DNA of 64,000 nucleotides, taken from contig NC_133403.1 of assembly GCF_047511655.1 (NCBI RefSeq), forward strand, positions 16,799,014 to 16,863,013, written 5' to 3'. The position numbers were made by a program, and so were the translations under genes. How positions within the stretch are numbered: position 1 is the first letter of the stretch; each line of letters starts with the position of its first letter. The notes under the pieces were generated by a model that was not told where the DNA came from, made no database searches, and saw nothing but the letters and a program-made list of their open reading frames with translations. Source of the DNA: Castor canadensis (lineage: Eukaryota > Chordata > Mammalia > Rodentia > Castoridae). Below, piece by piece: positions 60,740 to 64,000 of this stretch.

Positions 60740-61769
60740 ATAAAAATAAAACATACAGCCAATCCAAAGAGTAGACATTTCAGCAGATACACAGGCTAAA
60801 TTCTAAGACTGAATGAACAACATGGCCTAAATCCCCAAATTCCAAACTTTACTGACATTTTGTGGGTGGAAATTTCCGCAGGTATAAACATTGCTGATTT
60901 CCAAACATTTTTGGAGCAGGTGTAGCCACCATAAAACACCCACGTTAAGTCCTAAGACAGCCTGTCATTGTAATCTAATCTACCCAAAAGTTGGACTTTG
61001 GCCTCTGTACTGTCTGAGTCTCATGCCAGTGTCCATTCCTGGAAATGAGGAATTATTAATGCAACTTAACAAACAACACATGGATTGTACTTGTACTTAA
61101 TTGCACCATCCACACTAAAGGGGCAAATGTAAACAGGACTACTATAAATTATGCTTCAGCAAAGAAGCAGCACTCAGAATCGAAGTAGCACTTCATAAAT
61201 GGTATTTAACAGTGGCAAGAAACATAACTAGGTAGGTCAAAAGTAAAGGGATGGAGTGGCAGGCCAAACACAAGCCTCATAAAAATGTTCAAGTCCTGAC
61301 CCATAATCAGTGAGTTTGTTAACTTATCTGGCAACAGGACTCTGCAGATATTAATTAAGTTAGTGGCCTTGAGATGCAAACATTCCCAGAACTATCCTGG
61401 GTTATCCAGTTGCTCACAATGTAATCACATGCATCGTTAGAGGAAGGGAAACGTATCTGCTGAAATGTCTAATCTTTGGATTGTCTACTCTGGTTAAAGA
61501 AGTCAATGACCACAGAGGATGCTTTGTAGATGGAGATGAGGGGCCCTGGAGAATCCAGAGATGTGGGCAGTGTCTGGATTCTGGGAAGAAAGAAATACAT
61601 CATCCCTCAGTGCCTCTGGAAAGGTTTGCAAGCCAGCTGACACCAACAACAGTAGAATATATGTTCTTTTCAGGTGTCATGAAACATAAAACGTACCCAG
61701 GGTTCTAAGACAAAACTCAATTAACTTAAAAGACCTGATACCATACAGAGTATGTTCTCTGATGATAAT

Positions 61770-61975
61770 GATGTTTGGTTTTGGCAACAGCCCTGAACTA
61801 GAAACAACATAGATATCCTGTGGGTAAACAGCGAATATCCATAGTGTGCAACTCCACTCAATAATAAAAGGAAACAAACTATTGATAGAATTATGCTGAG
61901 TGAATATTACCAATCTCCAACAATTACATGCTATGTAATAGAAGTTATATATCATTTTCAAAATGACAAAATTGC
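61770..61975 (+). mobile_element. Old L1 3' region, part 1
   Basis: 'ctgaactagaaacaacatag', 'aataataaaaggaaacaaac' and 'gaattatgctgagtgaatat' match the ORF2-end pattern of ancient L1M-type elements. It is broken by the SINE at 61,976. Confidence 0.6.
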
Positions 61976-62095
61976 TTGGCTGAGGATGTAGCTCAATGGT
62001 AAAATGTTTGGCTAGCAAGTCCAAGGCCTTAGGTTCAATGTCTTGCTATCCATGCCACCCCCTGTCACCCCCCCCAACAAAAAGAAAGAAAAATT
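61976..62095 (+). mobile_element. ID-like SINE inside the old L1
   Basis: 'cttggctgaggatgtagctcaatggtaaaatg ... aaggccttaggttcaatgtc' is an ID monomer followed by a C/A-rich tail ending in AAAGAAAGAAAAA. Confidence 0.8.
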
Positions 62096-62355
62096 AACAT
62101 TTGGCATGGAGGAAAGTGTGTACAAATATCAAAGGACAGCTTAGTGGTCCTTGGGGTGATAGAAATGTTGGAGTCTTGACTGTGCTAACATCAGTGTCCC
62201 AGCTATCATAATCCATTTTGTACAATGTTACTATTGTGGAAGATGGGCTGGAGGTTACATAGTATCTCTCCATATTATTTCTTACACCTGCATGGGGTCT
62301 ATAAATACTATAAGATAAAAAGTTCCAGTTTTTAAAAATGATATGAAATTATATC
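62096..62355 (+). mobile_element. Old L1 3' region, part 2
   Basis: 'acaatgttactattgtggaagatggg', 'atctctccatattatttcttacacctgcatgg' and 'ataagataaaaagttcc' match the 3' end of ancient L1M-type elements and continue the piece before the SINE. Confidence 0.6.
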
Positions 62356-64000
62356 CACAAAAAAAAGTAGTTAACACTTAAGAGGCATTTGTAAGTACAG
62401 AAATGGCTCTAGGTAGAAACTATAGAAGAGAATTTAATATAGGGAATTAGGTCACCACATAATTGAAAGACTTTCAGGTACATCTGCTGAATCAGCAGCA
62501 CAGGACTGGCCCACCAAGGAAGTATCTACCTCTATAGCCAGGAAGCAGGAACCAAGGATGCCACTACATTGAACTCGGAACATGTCAGCTCACACTGCAA
62601 TCCAGACCAGCAAATGGATGCCCCATATCCTACCCAAGACCCACAAAGTAGTAGTCTAGAGGAGAGTAGAAAACCCAAACTTCCCTCTAATTGTCTGTGG
62701 TCTTTCACAGACGTCTGTGAAGAAAGGAGTATGGGAAAATGTACTTTTTGTTTTGTAACCTCAGGACTCAGACTCTCTGGCCACTCTCAGGGAGCTGTCA
62801 AGTAGTAAAAAAACAAACAAAACATCCTGTAGTGTCAGATCTGCATGCTCCAAAACCAAAGATGTCCTAAGGCACCAAAGATGAACAAACACGTACCAGG
62901 AGCCACATAAGCATTAAGCTAAACAAGAAAATAGCAGTTCTAATTTCTCAAATCAGAAAATAGCAGTGTTGCTGAGAATGTGGAGAAATGTGTGAAAATT
63001 TTGCATACCTTTCTTTCCCTCCACTTATGCATTTACACTCTCCCATACACTCTAACCTAAGGCCTCTTACACTTGCAGATGGGATGGGTGGTTCTGTAAA
63101 TGAAGGGATATTTAAACTTCCTAATGTAATTCCCAGTCATTAATCCTCACTGTGAAACAATACAAAGAACATGGGAACTTGTGAGTGTCTAAGGGGAGTG
63201 ACTGGCACTAGAAGATGTAGAACGTGTGTCTGTGTGGGGACTGCATAGGCTCATTAATTGACTTAAAGTGAAATCAGTGTATTTGTGTGACTGTTCATCT
63301 AAACACTACTACCATTTTCCTGTAAGAACCTCTGCATGTGAAAACTGAAGTCACTGAACTTTGTAAATACACAAATGTTTTTATTTAGGTGGATGCATTT
63401 TTCCTCTGTATATTGCATTTCTCAACTTTATTCAATAAACTTGCAATAAAGGTTTGAGGTTTTTATTGACAATTTTAACTTAAAATGTTCATCATGATAA
63501 AAGGTACAGGTTCTTTGGAGAGGAAATTACCAGAAAAGAGGGTCATGTGCTAGGAAGAAATCAACTCAGTGCTCAGAGTTGGGTCCGTGGACTGATAAAA
63601 TTTTTTTTTTACATATACAAACAAAACACAAGAAACCTTGCAACCTCTTGCTTCCTCACCTTCATTAAAACAACACCTCCTCATGTAGGCTTCTTCTGGT
63701 GTATTATCCAGAGCTGGGTATCAATGTGCATGCAACCTGAGCTCTGTCACACACTTTCTTTGTGTTTTCAAAGTACCATTCCCATCGCCATTTGCAACGA
63801 AATAGGTAAGCACGTAAACCTATAAACTTTCCTTAGGATTGCTGACCCAGAAAGTCTGGCCCATCAATTACACTAGACACACACTGCTCTAGTCTGGTGA
63901 GCTCAGAAGAGTGCTCTTTGTCCTGCATGTCTGCAGCCTTTCCATCATTTGCAGCTATTTCTTTCCCAGAAGAACAAGCCCTCAAGCTCTCAAGTTGTGG

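Larger units (their letters stand above)
60740..64000. other. Right flank: old L1 tail with a SINE, otherwise nothing recognised
   Basis: CHD1L first exons would be expected here or beyond, but I do not find them. Apart from the L1 tail and SINE at 61,770-62,355 and an inverted repeat (60,760-60,790 with 61,453-61,483) there is no feature I can support. The short open frames (for example 62,569-62,805 and 63,547-63,825) have no recognisable family. Confidence 0.45.

Overview
The window looks like mammalian nuclear DNA from a rodent. It is AT-rich and intron-like, with no operons, and it is full of retroelements. The SINEs are dimers of a 7SL/B1-like half and an ID-like tRNA half ending in an A-rich tail. 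This SINE type, together with the L1 family, reminds me of Castorimorpha/Sciuromorpha, perhaps beaver. That is recognition from memory and was not checked. I see no intact host protein-coding gene.

Region 1 (1-13,247) is the right-hand part of a tandem array of units about 2.26-2.30 kb long: five complete periods and a truncated, more divergent edge unit. The left end lies outside the window. Each unit carries several GT tracts and a GC-richer block of about 110 bp with an inverted-CCAAT motif, a CRE-like TGATGTCA and an RFX/X-box-like palindrome. A second X-box half-site lies about 420-520 bp further on. I call it a macrosatellite with a repeated promoter-like module.

Region 2 (13,371-60,739, minus strand) is an intron-containing, broken copy of CHD1L (ALC1), a SNF2-family chromatin remodeller. 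At least twelve exon remnants occur in the correct order from right to left, several with canonical splice sites. Two stops, several frameshifts and a 17-base deletion break it. The 3' end of the gene, including the macro domain, is missing: the last exon lies about 125 bp from the edge of the macrosatellite, separated only by a SINE tail. This fits a segmental duplication whose breakpoint abuts the array.

The pseudogene introns hold the large mobile elements. A class I (gammaretrovirus-like) provirus lies at 24,791-31,226 on the minus strand, with two LTRs, a 5-bp target duplication, a tRNA-His-type primer site and decayed gag-pro-pol. It sits inside an L1 3' end and is itself interrupted by a 5'-truncated L1 flanked by an exact 51-bp duplication. 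A full-length but dead L1 lies at 44,030-51,210 on the minus strand, and a 3'-truncated relative with an intact 5' UTR lies at 58,421-60,199. SINEs, MIR-like pieces, older L1 fragments and microsatellites fill the rest.

Region 3 (60,740-64,000) holds an old L1 tail split by a SINE, and otherwise nothing I can assign. Nothing here forms a pathway. The two items most worth following are the promoter-like module of the array and the junction between the array and the CHD1L copy.
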